Assembly: GCF_965216485.1 (NCBI RefSeq)
Contig: NZ_OZ244162.1
Location: 1,116,001 to 1,180,000, forward strand
Direction of reading: 5' to 3'
Length of the DNA: 64,000 nucleotides
From: Algiphilus sp965216485
GTDB lineage: Bacteria > Pseudomonadota > Gammaproteobacteria > Nevskiales > Nevskiaceae
The translations under genes and the position numbers were made by a program. Positions 9,166 to 18,483 of this stretch are shown piece by piece. The notes beneath the pieces are model-generated. The model worked only from the letters and a program-made list of their open reading frames with translations, was not told the DNA's origin and searched no databases. Position 1 is the stretch's first letter, and each line of letters begins with the position of its first letter.

Positions 9166-10137
9166 ATGGATGACAATGCTCTGAAGGGTCTCGCCGCGCG
9201 CGTGATCGACCTGGAGCGCGACGCCCTCGATGCACTGCATGCGCGCATCGATGACAGCTTCGTCGAGGCCTGCCGGCTGTTGCTCGCCTGCCGCGGACGC
9301 GTGGTGGTGACCGGCATGGGCAAGTCAGGACACGTGGCCGGCAAGATCGCGGCCACGCTTGCCTCAACCGGCACGCCCGCCTTCTTCGTGCACCCCGGCG
9401 AGGCCAGCCATGGCGATCTCGGCATGATCACCCGCGAAGATGTGGTGCTCGCTATCTCCAGCTCCGGGGAAACGCAGGAGGTGGTGACGATCCTGCCGCT
9501 GATCAAACGCCTCGGCGTGCCCCTGATCAGCATGACGGGCAAGCCCTCGTCGACCATGGCGAGCCTCGCCGACGTGCATCTGGATATCTCGGTGGCTCAG
9601 GAAGCCTGTCCGCTCAATCTCGCGCCCACGGCCAGCACCACGGTCACGATGGTGCTCGGCGATGCCCTCGCCGTGGCCTTGCTGGAGGCGCGCGGCTTCA
9701 CCGAAGAGGACTTTGCGCGCAGCCATCCGGGGGGCGCCCTGGGCCGGCGGCTGCTGCTCAAGGTTGCCGACCTCATGCATACCGGCGACGACATCCCCAT
9801 GGTGGCTGCCGACACGCCGCTCGATGAAGCCCTGCTGGAAGTGACGCGCAAACGCATGGGAATGACCGTGGTCACGGATCCGGAAGGCCGTGCCAGCGGC
9901 ATCTTCACCGATGGCGATCTGCGCCGCGTGCTCGAAAGCGACGTCGATATCCACGCCGTGCGCGTGGCCGATGTCATGACCAAAGGCGGGCGCAGGATCG
10001 GTCGCGATGCGCTGGCTGCCGAGGCCGTTCATCGCATGGAGGAACACGCGATCACTTCGCTGCTGGTGGAAGACCGCGAAGGGCAGGTCTGTGGCGTGGT
10101 GCATCTGCACGATCTGCTGCGTGCGGGCGCGGCATGA
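9166..10137 (+). CDS. kdsD: Arabinose-5-phosphate isomerase
   Basis: A 323-residue enzyme converting ribulose-5-phosphate to arabinose-5-phosphate, the first step of Kdo synthesis for lipopolysaccharide. Residues of about 35-180 form the SIS sugar-isomerase domain (VVVTGMGKSGHVAGKIAATL, ISSSGETQE, SHPGGALGRRLL). Two CBS domains follow, with DLMHTGDDIPMV and DVMTKGGRRIG. The ATGA overlap with kdsC suggests coupling. It opens the kdsD-kdsC-lptC-lptA-lptB operon that couples Kdo supply to LPS transport. Confidence 0.97.
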   Translation: MDDNALKGLAARVIDLERDALDALHARIDDSFVEACRLLLACRGRVVVTGMGKSGHVAGKIAATLASTGTPAFFVHPGEASHGDLGMITREDVVLAISSSGETQEVVTILPLIKRLGVPLISMTGKPSSTMASLADVHLDISVAQEACPLNLAPTASTTVTMVLGDALAVALLEARGFTEEDFARSHPGGALGRRLLLKVADLMHTGDDIPMVAADTPLDEALLEVTRKRMGMTVVTDPEGRASGIFTDGDLRRVLESDVDIHAVRVADVMTKGGRRIGRDALAAEAVHRMEEHAITSLLVEDREGQVCGVVHLHDLLRAGAA

Positions 10138-10652
10138 CCGGTACCGTCATCGACGAGGCACTGGTCGCGCGTGCCCTCAAGATCCGTTGCGTCTTTCTCG
10201 ACATCGACGGCGTGCTGACCGATTGCCGGCTCTGGCTCGGTCCCGACGGTACGGAATGGAAGACGGTGCATGTTCGCGATGGTCTCGGCATCAAGATGCT
10301 GCTGCGCGCCGGTATCGACGTGGCCGTGATCTCTGGCCGCCCTTCGGCCGCCATGCAGCTGCGCCTGGAAAGTCTGGGCGTATCGCATATCGCGCTGTCG
10401 ACCGAGGACAAGCTGCCCGAATACGAGCGCGTGCAGGCCCGTCTGGGACTGGACGATGCCGCGTGCGCCGCCATGGGCGATGACACGCCGGATCTCCCGC
10501 TGATGCAGCGCGCGGGTCTGGCGCTTACCGTCGCCGACGCGCATCCCAGCGTGGCCAGCCGCGCGCACTGGCAAAGCCAGCATCAGGGTGGCTTCGGCGC
10601 GGTCCGCGAGGCCGCCGATTTCATTCTGGCAGCCCAGGGCAAGCTGGACTGA
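10134..10652 (+). CDS. kdsC: 3-deoxy-D-manno-octulosonate 8-phosphate phosphatase
   Basis: A 172-residue HAD-superfamily phosphatase that dephosphorylates Kdo-8-phosphate. The catalytic aspartates are Asp23 and Asp25 in FLDIDGVLTD. Motif II is VISGRPS and motif III/IV is MGDDTPDLPLM. The small size without a cap domain is typical of KdsC tetramers. It overlaps kdsD by 4 bases and lptC by 1 base (TGATG). Confidence 0.96.
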   Translation: MTGTVIDEALVARALKIRCVFLDIDGVLTDCRLWLGPDGTEWKTVHVRDGLGIKMLLRAGIDVAVISGRPSAAMQLRLESLGVSHIALSTEDKLPEYERVQARLGLDDAACAAMGDDTPDLPLMQRAGLALTVADAHPSVASRAHWQSQHQGGFGAVREAADFILAAQGKLD

Positions 10653-11209
10653 TGCGCAGCGGACGCGAATGGTTCCTCGCCCTTGTGCTGGGCGTGCTGG
10701 TCGTGATCTGGGGCGCGAATCTGACGCGGGAGGGCGCACGCGTTGCGCAAGGCGCCGTCGACCTTCGCGAACCGCCGCGCTACATCGTGCGCGAGGCACG
10801 CTGGCTGCGCACCAATGCCGAAGGCGCGCCGCTGTACCGCATCGAGGCGGAACAGTTGGCCGTCTATGCCGATGACCGCGTCGTGATCGATGCGCCCAAG
10901 GTCAAGGGTCTGGGTCAGCGCGACGCCTGGTCGTTGGTGGCGCCGCGCGGCGAGATTCCTGCCGGCAGCCGCGATCTTGCGTTGTCTGGCGGCGTCGACG
11001 TCACCGGCCAATGGGGCGATGGCCAGGCGCTGCAGGCACGTACGGAGCAGCTCACGGTTGATGTGACGGAGCGCCTGCTGCGTACCGCCGAGCCGGTGCG
11101 CATCACCGGTCCCGGGCGGGAGCTGCGCAGCGTCGGTTTGCGCACCGATTGGGAGGCCGAGCGCCTGGACCTCCTTGACCAGGTGCAGGTGACCTACGAT
11201 GCAGGCTAG
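10652..11209 (+). CDS. lptC: LPS export ABC transporter periplasmic protein LptC
   Basis: A 185-residue bitopic protein. One N-terminal membrane helix (WFLALVLGVLVVIWGANL) is followed by a periplasmic beta-jellyroll domain with the family pattern of a short YRIEAE strand, DAWSLVAPRGEIP and LRTDWEAERLDL. LptC links the LptBFG transporter to the LptA bridge. Sequence conservation is low in this family, so the call leans on synteny between kdsC and lptA as well as on length and topology. Confidence 0.92.
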   Translation: MRSGREWFLALVLGVLVVIWGANLTREGARVAQGAVDLREPPRYIVREARWLRTNAEGAPLYRIEAEQLAVYADDRVVIDAPKVKGLGQRDAWSLVAPRGEIPAGSRDLALSGGVDVTGQWGDGQALQARTEQLTVDVTERLLRTAEPVRITGPGRELRSVGLRTDWEAERLDLLDQVQVTYDAG

Positions 11210-11728
11210 TGCGATCCGACGCAGCAATCTGCTGGCTGCGGCACTGATCCTGCTGTCGCATCCATTGACCTGGGCGCAGTCGGATCAACTCCGTGCGCAG
11301 GGCCCGCTGGAAATCAGTGCGGATCGCGCCGAACTGGCGCGCAGTGGCATCATGCAATACAGCGGCAACGTCGAGCTCACCAGCGATACGCTGCGCGTGA
11401 CCGGTGAGAACCTGCGTCTTGAACGCGCCGACGACGGTGCCATCCAGGTGCTGGTGGAAGGCGGTCCCGCCTCCCTTCGCCACGAGCCGACCGGCGAAGG
11501 TGAGGATACCCAGCCGGTGGACGCGCAGGCGCAGCGTATTGGCTATGACCGCGCCGAAGGGGTGATCACCCTGGAAGGCAATGTGGCGCTGCGACGGGGG
11601 GGGGATCGACTGGTGGGCGAGACCCTGCGCTACAGCCTGGTCGATCAGCGCATCACCGCCAGCGGTGCCGGCGAGGGGAGCCGCGTACGCATCACCATCG
11701 ATCCGCAGACCATCGAGCGCGTCCAGGA

Positions 11729-11732
<4 letters not shown>
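11199..11732 (+). CDS. lptA: Lipopolysaccharide transport periplasmic protein LptA
   Basis: A 177-residue periplasmic protein that bridges LptC and LptD for LPS transit. A signal peptide ends near TWAQS. The OstA/LptA fold is visible in GPLEISADRAELARSGIMQYSGNVELTSD as segments of alternating strand residues, then LEGNVALRRGGDRLVGETLRY. Its ATG lies 11 bases inside lptC, and its stop overlaps the lptB start as ATGA. A run of nine G residues occurs inside the gene at 11596-11604. Confidence 0.94.
11596..11604 (+). repeat. Nine-G homopolymer within lptA
   Basis: Nine consecutive G bases encode the end of Arg and two Gly codons in the second half of lptA. Such tracts are prone to replication slippage and to sequencing error. 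The reading frame is intact in this sequence. Confidence 0.9.
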
Positions 11733-12490
<758 letters not shown>

Positions 12491-12538
12491 GCGCGTTGGC
12501 TGCCCTGCGCTTCGACCGCGGTGCGGCCGGATGATCCG

Positions 12539-13003
<465 letters not shown>

Positions 13004-13035
13004 GGTCGAGAAATGGTTGGGAGAAGGCGAAGACT

Positions 13036-13635
13036 TTACCGGGAAAGCCGTCGGAAGCCTCTTTCCGTCACGATGCCCTGCAGGGGGATATCCCATGGCG
13101 CACGTTCGATGGCATCGACTTCCTGTGCGGCGAAGGCATAGCCACAGACCACGGGGCGGTGGCGCGGCGCCTGCGCGAGGTAGCGGTCGTAGTAGCCTGC
13201 GCCGGCGCCGAGGCGGGAGCCGGTCGCGTCAAAGGCGACCAGGGGCAGCAAGAGGAGGTCGAGCGCTCCAGCGAAGCAGCGCGGTCCAGCCACCGGACTG
13301 GGAATGCCGAAGGCACCCGCGCGCAAGGGGCCACCTGACCACTGCTGGAAGGCCATGCGGCCATCTCGGCTGATGCGGGGAAGGTACAAGGTTGTGCGAG
13401 GTTGGGCGCACAGCGCGGTGAGCAGCGGCTGGGTATCGAGCTCACTGCCGTAGGCAATGTAGGCGCCGATGCGTCGGGCCTGCATCCGGCGCGCGAGCAG
13501 GCTTGCGTGGATCGCAGCGCGGTGCGCGGCGTAGGCGCGATAGCGCATCGAAAGGTGCTTACGAGCGCGCCGCCCTGCGCGCCGCAGTGCCTCGCGATCC
13601 GGGGAATGGGGGGTGTCTCCCGCCTGTGCCGTCAT
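13036..13635 (-). CDS. ygfA: 5-formyltetrahydrofolate cyclo-ligase
   Basis: A 199-residue ATP-dependent enzyme converting 5-formyl-THF to 5,10-methenyl-THF. The N-terminal helix ALRRAGRRARKHLS, the strand IGAYIAYGSELDTQPLL and the C-terminal GSRLGAGAGYYDRYLA nucleotide-binding loop with VCGYAFAAQEV are typical. The ATG at 13635 is the only reasonable start, since the conserved helix begins about 16 residues later. That start codon and the first codons lie within the 3-prime arm of the 6S RNA closing stem. The 6S-ygfA pairing is conserved widely in gammaproteobacteria. Confidence 0.94.
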   Translation of the reverse strand: MTAQAGDTPHSPDREALRRAGRRARKHLSMRYRAYAAHRAAIHASLLARRMQARRIGAYIAYGSELDTQPLLTALCAQPRTTLYLPRISRDGRMAFQQWSGGPLRAGAFGIPSPVAGPRCFAGALDLLLLPLVAFDATGSRLGAGAGYYDRYLAQAPRHRPVVCGYAFAAQEVDAIERAPWDIPLQGIVTERGFRRLSR

Positions 13636-13796
13636 ACGCCAGTGACCTTGAGACTTCGTCTCAAGTGGGTGCCGGACTGAGTCATCGGGCTTCCCGCTGC
13701 GAAGGCAGGCATGCTCGCCAGAAACAGCGTCGGCTCCCTGGGTGGTTAAATAGGCTCAAGGGTTTCGAGGCGAACCACGTACACCGCAGGAGACAC
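13613..13796 (-). ncRNA. ssrS: 6S RNA
   Basis: A roughly 184-nt RNA on the minus strand between zapA and ygfA. The terminal stem pairs GTGTCTCC (13796-13789) with GGAGACAC (13620-13613), followed by CTGCGGTGT. The conserved CCCTTGAGCCTATTTAA block of the central bubble's 5-prime side is at about 13768-13744. On the 3-prime side are CTTGAGACGAAGTCTCAAG and GGTCACTGGC, resembling the CCUUGAA / GUUCAAGG hairpin of known 6S RNAs. 6S RNA binds sigma-70 holoenzyme and mimics an open promoter in stationary phase. The ends are inferred from pairing. The 3-prime 23 bases overlap the start of ygfA. Confidence 0.92.
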
Positions 13797-13805
13797 ACTC
13801 ACACG

Positions 13806-13811
13806 ATACTA
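13806..13811 (-). promoter_or_regulatory. Candidate -10 box of the 6S RNA promoter
   Basis: TAGTAT on the minus strand, about 9 bases before the predicted 6S RNA 5-prime end, matches a sigma-70 -10 hexamer. No convincing -35 box lies at the right spacing; that region would fall in the 3-prime end of zapA. Confidence 0.5.
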
Positions 13812-13822
13812 GAAATGGCGTG

Positions 13823-14131
13823 TCAGCTGTTGCGCGCGATAGTGCTGTCGATATCGAGCCGCAACTGCTTGATGCGCTCCGCGGCGCGTTCGCGTGCAGC
13901 GCGATCTTCCTTGCTGCCGCCGCCCGCGAGCAGTTCCCGTGCCAGATTAAGGGCCGCCATCACGGCGATGCGCTCGGTGCCAAGCGCCTTGCCGCGGCGG
14001 CGGATGGCGGACATGCGCTCGTTCAGCAGCTCTGCCGAGGCGACCAGAGTCTCGTGCTCGTCGGGCGGACAGGAGACCGTGTACTCGCGGCCCATGATGC
14101 GGACGGAGATGGTAATCGCGTCGTCAGCCAT
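13823..14131 (-). CDS. zapA: Cell division protein ZapA
   Basis: A 102-residue FtsZ-ring stabiliser. It opens with the ZapA signature ISVRIMGREYTVSCPPDEHETLVASAELLNERM, seen in parts as an N-terminal beta-alpha unit, followed by RIAVMAALNLARELL and a C-terminal coiled-coil helix. The start at 14131 overlaps the end of the upstream coiled-coil gene by 8 bases. zapA directly upstream of 6S RNA and ygfA is the standard gammaproteobacterial order. Confidence 0.95.
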   Translation of the reverse strand: MADDAITISVRIMGREYTVSCPPDEHETLVASAELLNERMSAIRRRGKALGTERIAVMAALNLARELLAGGGSKEDRAARERAAERIKQLRLDIDSTIARNS

Positions 14132-14321
14132 CGCTCTGCTCCAGCTCGAGTGCCCGGATGCGCGCGACGATGCGTTCGATGCGTTCGCGCAACTCGTTGT
14201 TGGCCTCCAGCAGGCGGTCGCGTTCCGCCTCTGCACGGCGTTGTTCGCTCCGCGCCTGCCGGTAGGCCGCGAGCAGCTGATGTACGCGTTGCTCGAGCTG
14301 AGTGAGTTCTTCGTCCATCAT
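14124..14321 (-). CDS. Small coiled-coil protein (TIGR02449 / ZapB-like)
   Basis: A 65-residue, highly charged protein predicted to be one continuous coiled coil: leucines and small residues recur at heptad spacing through LEQRVHQLLAAYRQ and LLEANNELRERIERIVARIRAL. Small proteins of this kind next to zapA are common (TIGR02449 family) and are thought to act in cell division like ZapB. The start is one of two tandem ATG codons at 14321 and 14318. It is cotranscribed with zapA. Confidence 0.85.
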   Translation of the reverse strand: MMDEELTQLEQRVHQLLAAYRQARSEQRRAEAERDRLLEANNELRERIERIVARIRALELEQSDG

Positions 14322-14379
14322 GGCCGCCGCCGATACATTCGCCAGAGTATAACGATGCCCACAGCGGATTGGCCAAGGC

Positions 14380-15777
14380 CTACTGGAGCAGCAGGAAGAG
14401 GGCGCCGTTACCGCGTCGGATATGGAGGAGGAGCTGCTGGCTACCCTCCGCAATCTCACGGAGTTCTCCGACCGAGCTGATCGGCTCGCGGTTGGCTGCA
14501 CTGATGATGTCACCGGGACGCAGTCCGGACTGCGCAGCCGGCGACCCGCGTTCGATGGAGCGGACCTGCACACCTTCGGCCTGGCCGGCCAGCGGGTGAT
14601 CCTCCGCAATGGCGCCAAGCTGCGCACCTTGCAGACGCGGATGGATGGCATCGCCGCCGGCCTCAGTGGTGTCGGCATCACCAATGACTACGGTGAATTC
14701 GCGGGTCTTGTTGCCGCGCTTCACCTTGAGTTCCACCTTCTCGCCCACGCGCTTGAGGCCGATATGATTGCGCAGCAGCAGCATGTCATCGACTGGCTTG
14801 CCATCGATGGCAATGATGATGTCTTCCGGCTGCAGTCCGGCATCCTCCGCGGGGGAGCCCTCGATGACCTTCGTGATGACCACGCCGCCCTCGGCGTCGC
14901 GTTCGAAGGCCTTTGCCAGTTCAGGTGTCAGGGTCTGGCCGACGATGCCGATCTTGCCGCGCTGCACGTCGCCAAATTCGACCAGCTGATCCATGACGCG
15001 GCGCGCGAGATTGGTGGGGATAGCAAAGCCGATGCCAATGTTGCCGCCGGTACGGGAAAGGATCTGACTGTTGATGCCAACCAGTTCGCCATCCAGGTTG
15101 ATTAGTGCACCACCGGAGTTGCCGGGGTTGATCGCGGCGTCGGTCTGAATGAAGTTCTGGTACCCGCCGGTACCGGTCATGCGCCCCAAGGCACTGACGA
15201 TGCCCGAGGTCACTGTCTGTCCGAGGCCGAAGGGGTTGCCGATGGCGAGCACGAAATCACCCACCTTCAGCGCGTCGGAGTCGGCCATCTTCAGTGCGGG
15301 CAGACCGCTGGCGTCGATGCGAAGCACGGCGATGTCGGTTTCAGGGTCGCTGCCGACCAATTCGGCCTCGATGTCACGCCCATTGGCGAGGTTGACGATG
15401 ATGTCGTCCGCCTTGGCGATGACGTGGTGGTTGGTCAGCACCAGGCCCTGTTCGTTGTCGATGATGACGCCCGAACCGACCGGCTGTGCCTGACGCTGCT
15501 GTGGCGCGTTCTCTTCGGGCAGACCAAAGAATCGGCGGAAGAAGGGATCCTGCAGCAGCGGATTCTCGACCTGCCGCTGCGCCTTGATCTTGATATTGAC
15601 TACCGCCGGCAGCACCCCCTCCAGCATCGGCGCCAACGTGGGCTTGTCTGCGGAGAGCAGGGGGGTGGCACGTGCCGGCTGTGTTCCCAGCATGCCCGCG
15701 ACGACGACCATCAGTCCGAGGAAGGCGAAAGCAAGAGGGTGGAACCGGCGAGAGAGCGGGCGGCACTGGCTAGTCAT
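14380..15777 (-). CDS. Periplasmic serine protease, DegP/DegQ type
   Basis: A 465-residue HtrA protease for periplasmic quality control. A signal peptide or anchor covers about residues 14-37. The catalytic triad is His118 (TNHHVIA), Asp148 (PETDIAVL) and Ser221 (NPGNSGGAL). Two PDZ domains follow, with GVVITKVIEGSPAEDAGLQPED and a second one around VRSIERGSPAAQSGLRPGD. The layout and length match DegQ/DegP. The 201 bases upstream, to the end of sohB, hold no gene and no clear promoter. Confidence 0.95.
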   Translation of the reverse strand: MTSQCRPLSRRFHPLAFAFLGLMVVVAGMLGTQPARATPLLSADKPTLAPMLEGVLPAVVNIKIKAQRQVENPLLQDPFFRRFFGLPEENAPQQRQAQPVGSGVIIDNEQGLVLTNHHVIAKADDIIVNLANGRDIEAELVGSDPETDIAVLRIDASGLPALKMADSDALKVGDFVLAIGNPFGLGQTVTSGIVSALGRMTGTGGYQNFIQTDAAINPGNSGGALINLDGELVGINSQILSRTGGNIGIGFAIPTNLARRVMDQLVEFGDVQRGKIGIVGQTLTPELAKAFERDAEGGVVITKVIEGSPAEDAGLQPEDIIIAIDGKPVDDMLLLRNHIGLKRVGEKVELKVKRGNKTREFTVVIGDADTTEAGGDAIHPRLQGAQLGAIAEDHPLAGQAEGVQVRSIERGSPAAQSGLRPGDIISAANREPISSVGELREIAEGSQQLLLHIRRGNGALFLLLQ

Positions 15778-15978
15778 GGCGTTCTTGTTCCTAGGCGTAT
15801 CGATGAATGCATTGCGCGACGCGCGCCGCGTGTCGGCAGGATGGGGCTAAAGACCGCGAAGGACGCGATGAAGTTTCGTGGCGGCGGCCCGTGCGGACAA
15901 TCCGCCCGTATGCGCCCAACCTGGGCGACGGCTCAGCGTCCACGGCGCCGCGCAGCCTGCGCGTCGTCTTCGTGGGCG

Positions 15979-16992
15979 TCAAGCGCGCTTGCGGAAGACA
16001 GCCGCGTACTGTAGGGCTGCGCTCATGCGGTCGGCGATCCGTTGCATCAGCGGCTTGGGGCGGTGCTGGTACAGGTTGAAGACTTCATGCGTCTCCATGC
16101 GCTGCAGCAGATAGTCATCGCTGGTCGAGAGCTCGTCCACAAGTCCGAGGTCGAGGGCGCGCGCGCCGAACCAGTGCTCGCCGTTGGCAACGCGGTCCAC
16201 ATCGAGCTGAGGCCGATGCTGGCTGATAAATTCCTTGAACAGCGTATGCGTGTCTTCCAGTTCTTCCATCGCCTTGGCGCGCGCCGGCTCGGAGTTTTCG
16301 CCAAAGAGCGTCAGCGTTCGCTTGTGCTCTCCGGCGGTGAGCAGTTCGAAATCGATGTCCTTGCGCTTGAGGAAGCGGTGAAAATTCGGCATTTGGAGGA
16401 CCACGCCGATGGAGCCGATGATTGCGAAGGGCGCGGCAATGATCCGATCCGCGACACAGGCCATCATGTAACCCCCGCTCGCCGCGACCTTGTCCACCAC
16501 CACGGTAAGGCGAATCCCGCGCTTGCGGATGCGGGCCAGCTGAGAGGCGGCGAGCCCGTAGCTGTGGACCATGCCACCCGGTGACTCCAGCCGCACCACG
16601 ATTTCATCGCCGCTGCCAGCCACCTGCAGCAGTGCGGTGATTTCCTCGCGCAGAGATGTCACGGCCGAGGCGCGCAGGTCGCCTTCGAAATCAAGCACGA
16701 AGAGGCGGGGGCGTGCCGGCTGCCCGCCGGGGGCCTTGGCCTCATCCTTGTGCTGGCGGCGCAGGGACTGTTGCAGGGCCTTGCGGTGCGACGCGGGCGC
16801 AATCTCGACCTTGATCTGCTCGGCGCGCTCGCGCAGGTGGCGGTTGAGCGGTTGTACCTGGATCGGCGCACTGCCATCCGCCTGCGGCTGCCGCGCCACA
16901 CGAAGGATGAGCGCAAGCGGAATACCAATGACTGCAACGAGAATGATCAGTTTCAGCGCGAAAGTCGCGACGTCGGCAAGAATTGCCATCAT
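15979..16992 (-). CDS. sohB: S49 family peptidase SohB
   Basis: A 337-residue inner-membrane serine peptidase. An N-terminal membrane helix (ALKLIILVAVIGIPLALIL) is followed by a spacer and the S49 ClpP-like fold: FEGDLRASAVTSLREEITALL, RLESPGGMVHSYG, the nucleophile serine in DKVAASGGYMMACVADRI and IIGSIGVV. The catalytic lysine lies further on, in the SohB pattern. One of two tandem ATG codons (16992 or 16989) is the start. It is divergent from the porin gene. Confidence 0.93.
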   Translation of the reverse strand: MMAILADVATFALKLIILVAVIGIPLALILRVARQPQADGSAPIQVQPLNRHLRERAEQIKVEIAPASHRKALQQSLRRQHKDEAKAPGGQPARPRLFVLDFEGDLRASAVTSLREEITALLQVAGSGDEIVVRLESPGGMVHSYGLAASQLARIRKRGIRLTVVVDKVAASGGYMMACVADRIIAAPFAIIGSIGVVLQMPNFHRFLKRKDIDFELLTAGEHKRTLTLFGENSEPARAKAMEELEDTHTLFKEFISQHRPQLDVDRVANGEHWFGARALDLGLVDELSTSDDYLLQRMETHEVFNLYQHRPKPLMQRIADRMSAALQYAAVFRKRA

Positions 16993-17085
16993 GCAGGCTG
17001 CTCTTAAAAGGGTGGGAGCACGCAGTCTATTGACTTCGCGGGTATAAAGTGCGCTGGGGCTTGTAGTATCTGAAACCGGATGCCT

Positions 17086-17093
17086 GCTATAGT
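17086..17093 (+). promoter_or_regulatory. Extended -10 promoter of the OmpA-type gene
   Basis: GCTATAGT preceded by TG forms an extended -10 element (TGC-TATAGT, hexamer at 17088-17093). It predicts a transcription start near 17100 and a leader of about 65 bases before the GTG start at 17166. No good -35 hexamer is present, which is typical for extended -10 promoters. Confidence 0.5.
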
Positions 17094-17165
17094 CGTAAAG
17101 CAGAAGTGGCGGCAACGGGATACCCGGCCGACGCAACAGTCACAATCTCAGGGAGCGTACCGATC

Positions 17166-18335
17166 GTGAGCAAGAAACTTGCAGTAATTGTTGGCGGAGC
17201 CGCCTTACTGGCTTCTCAGGCCGCGTTGGCGCAGCCGATTGGCACGGTGAAGATGTTCTCGTCGATGTCCTATCAGTACACCTTTGACAGCGACGATCGT
17301 CCCAACGAAGCCGGCCACGGTATTCACCTTTCTGGCGGTTATTTCTTCACGCCGAATCTTGCCGCCGAGCTCGCGGTGGATTACAGCGCCTTTTCGTCAG
17401 ACGATGCAGAGCCGCTCGACCGCGACGGGCAGAGCCTCAATCTGAAGATTGGCGGCATGTATGCTTTTGCCCCCAACAATCAGTTCATCCCGTATGTCGG
17501 GATCGGCGGTGGTCTGGCCAACAACCAGCTCGAGCCGCCTGACGAGAATCGTCGTCGCGCCTTCTATGAGGGCACGGTGGGCGTGTTGACCTACCTGAAC
17601 TCCGTCGTCGGCCTGCGGGGCGAGTTTGCCTATCGCTACACCGATGGCATTCCCGATAACGCCATTGGTACGGCGAAGAGTTCGGCTAACGAGGCGCTGC
17701 TGCGTGTGGGCGTCCTCTTCCCGTTGGTCAGCAGCGTGCCGGTGGTGCCCTCGATGCCTGCGCCCGAGCCTGAAAAGGTGGCGGATTCCGACGGCGACGG
17801 GGTGCCGGACAATCTTGACGAGTGTCCGAACACCGCAGAAGGCGTGCGCGTCAACGCGCGCGGCTGCCCTATCGATTCCGACGCTGATGGCGTGCCGGAT
17901 TATCTTGACGAGTGCCCGGGTACGGCCGCCGGTGTTCAGGTGGACGAGCGGGGTTGCCCGGTGGATGTCGCCATCGACCGCAAGTTCGAAGACATCAACT
18001 TCGGTTTCGATAAGCACAACCTGACCGACTACGCCAAGAGCACGCTCGACAAGACCGCCGCGGAAATCCGCCAGCTGATTGCCGAGAACAACGAGCTGCA
18101 GGTGAACCTGGAAGGCCATACCGACAGCATCGGCACGGTCGAGTACAACCAGCGGCTGGGCGAGAAGCGTGCCAACGTGGTGCGTGATTACCTGGTCGAG
18201 AAGGGTATCGGCGCCGCTCGCATCACCAGCCGCAGTGCGGGTGAGAAGGAGCCGATTGCGACCAACGAAACCGACAAGGGTCGACTGCTGAACCGTCGCG
18301 TGGAAATCCGTGCGACCAGCGGTAGCAGCAAGTAG
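17166..18335 (+). CDS. OmpA/OprF-type outer membrane protein with thrombospondin type 3 repeats
   Basis: A 389-residue outer-membrane protein. A signal peptide ends at ALAQ. Residues 23 to about 195 form an 8-stranded OmpA-like barrel (HLSGGYFFTPNLAAELAVDY). Two calcium-binding type 3 repeats follow (DSDGDGVPDNLDECPNT and DADGVPDYLDECPGT). Residues of about 270-389 are the OmpA C-terminal peptidoglycan-binding domain, with EGHTDSIGTVEYNQ and RRVEIRA. It starts at GTG 17166, preceded by a purine-rich AGGGAG. It probably anchors the outer membrane to the cell wall and is monocistronic with a strong terminator. Confidence 0.94.
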   Translation: MSKKLAVIVGGAALLASQAALAQPIGTVKMFSSMSYQYTFDSDDRPNEAGHGIHLSGGYFFTPNLAAELAVDYSAFSSDDAEPLDRDGQSLNLKIGGMYAFAPNNQFIPYVGIGGGLANNQLEPPDENRRRAFYEGTVGVLTYLNSVVGLRGEFAYRYTDGIPDNAIGTAKSSANEALLRVGVLFPLVSSVPVVPSMPAPEPEKVADSDGDGVPDNLDECPNTAEGVRVNARGCPIDSDADGVPDYLDECPGTAAGVQVDERGCPVDVAIDRKFEDINFGFDKHNLTDYAKSTLDKTAAEIRQLIAENNELQVNLEGHTDSIGTVEYNQRLGEKRANVVRDYLVEKGIGAARITSRSAGEKEPIATNETDKGRLLNRRVEIRATSGSSK

Positions 18336-18345
18336 GCGATCTGTA

Positions 18346-18373
18346 CTGGCTACCGGTCACGGCCGGTAGCCAG
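18346..18373. other. First of two hairpins after the porin gene
   Basis: A perfect 11-base-pair stem, CTGGCTACCGG with CCGGTAGCCAG, and a 6-base loop lie 10 bases after the porin stop. It has no T tract. It may protect the mRNA 3-prime end or assist the terminator that follows. Confidence 0.6.
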
Positions 18374-18390
18374 CGTCGGCACAATAAAAG

Positions 18391-18422
18391 AGCCCCGCCT
18401 CAATGAGGCGGGGCTTTTTTTT
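18391..18422. terminator. Rho-independent terminator
   Basis: An 11-base-pair stem (AGCCCCGCCTC with GAGGCGGGGCT, loop AAT) followed by eight T bases terminates the porin transcript. On the other strand the stem is followed by CTTTTATT, so it may also serve the convergent hemH gene. Confidence 0.93.
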
Positions 18423-18483
18423 GCCCGATCGACGCAAGGATGCGGTGGAGGCTTGATCCTGTCCCTGTCGTTGGGAGCAGGTG

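Noticed and set aside
17036..17050. TTGACT near the porin gene as a -35 box paired with TATAAA
   Set aside because: The spacing between TTGACT and TATAAAG is about 9 bases, too short. The extended -10 at 17088 is a better candidate.
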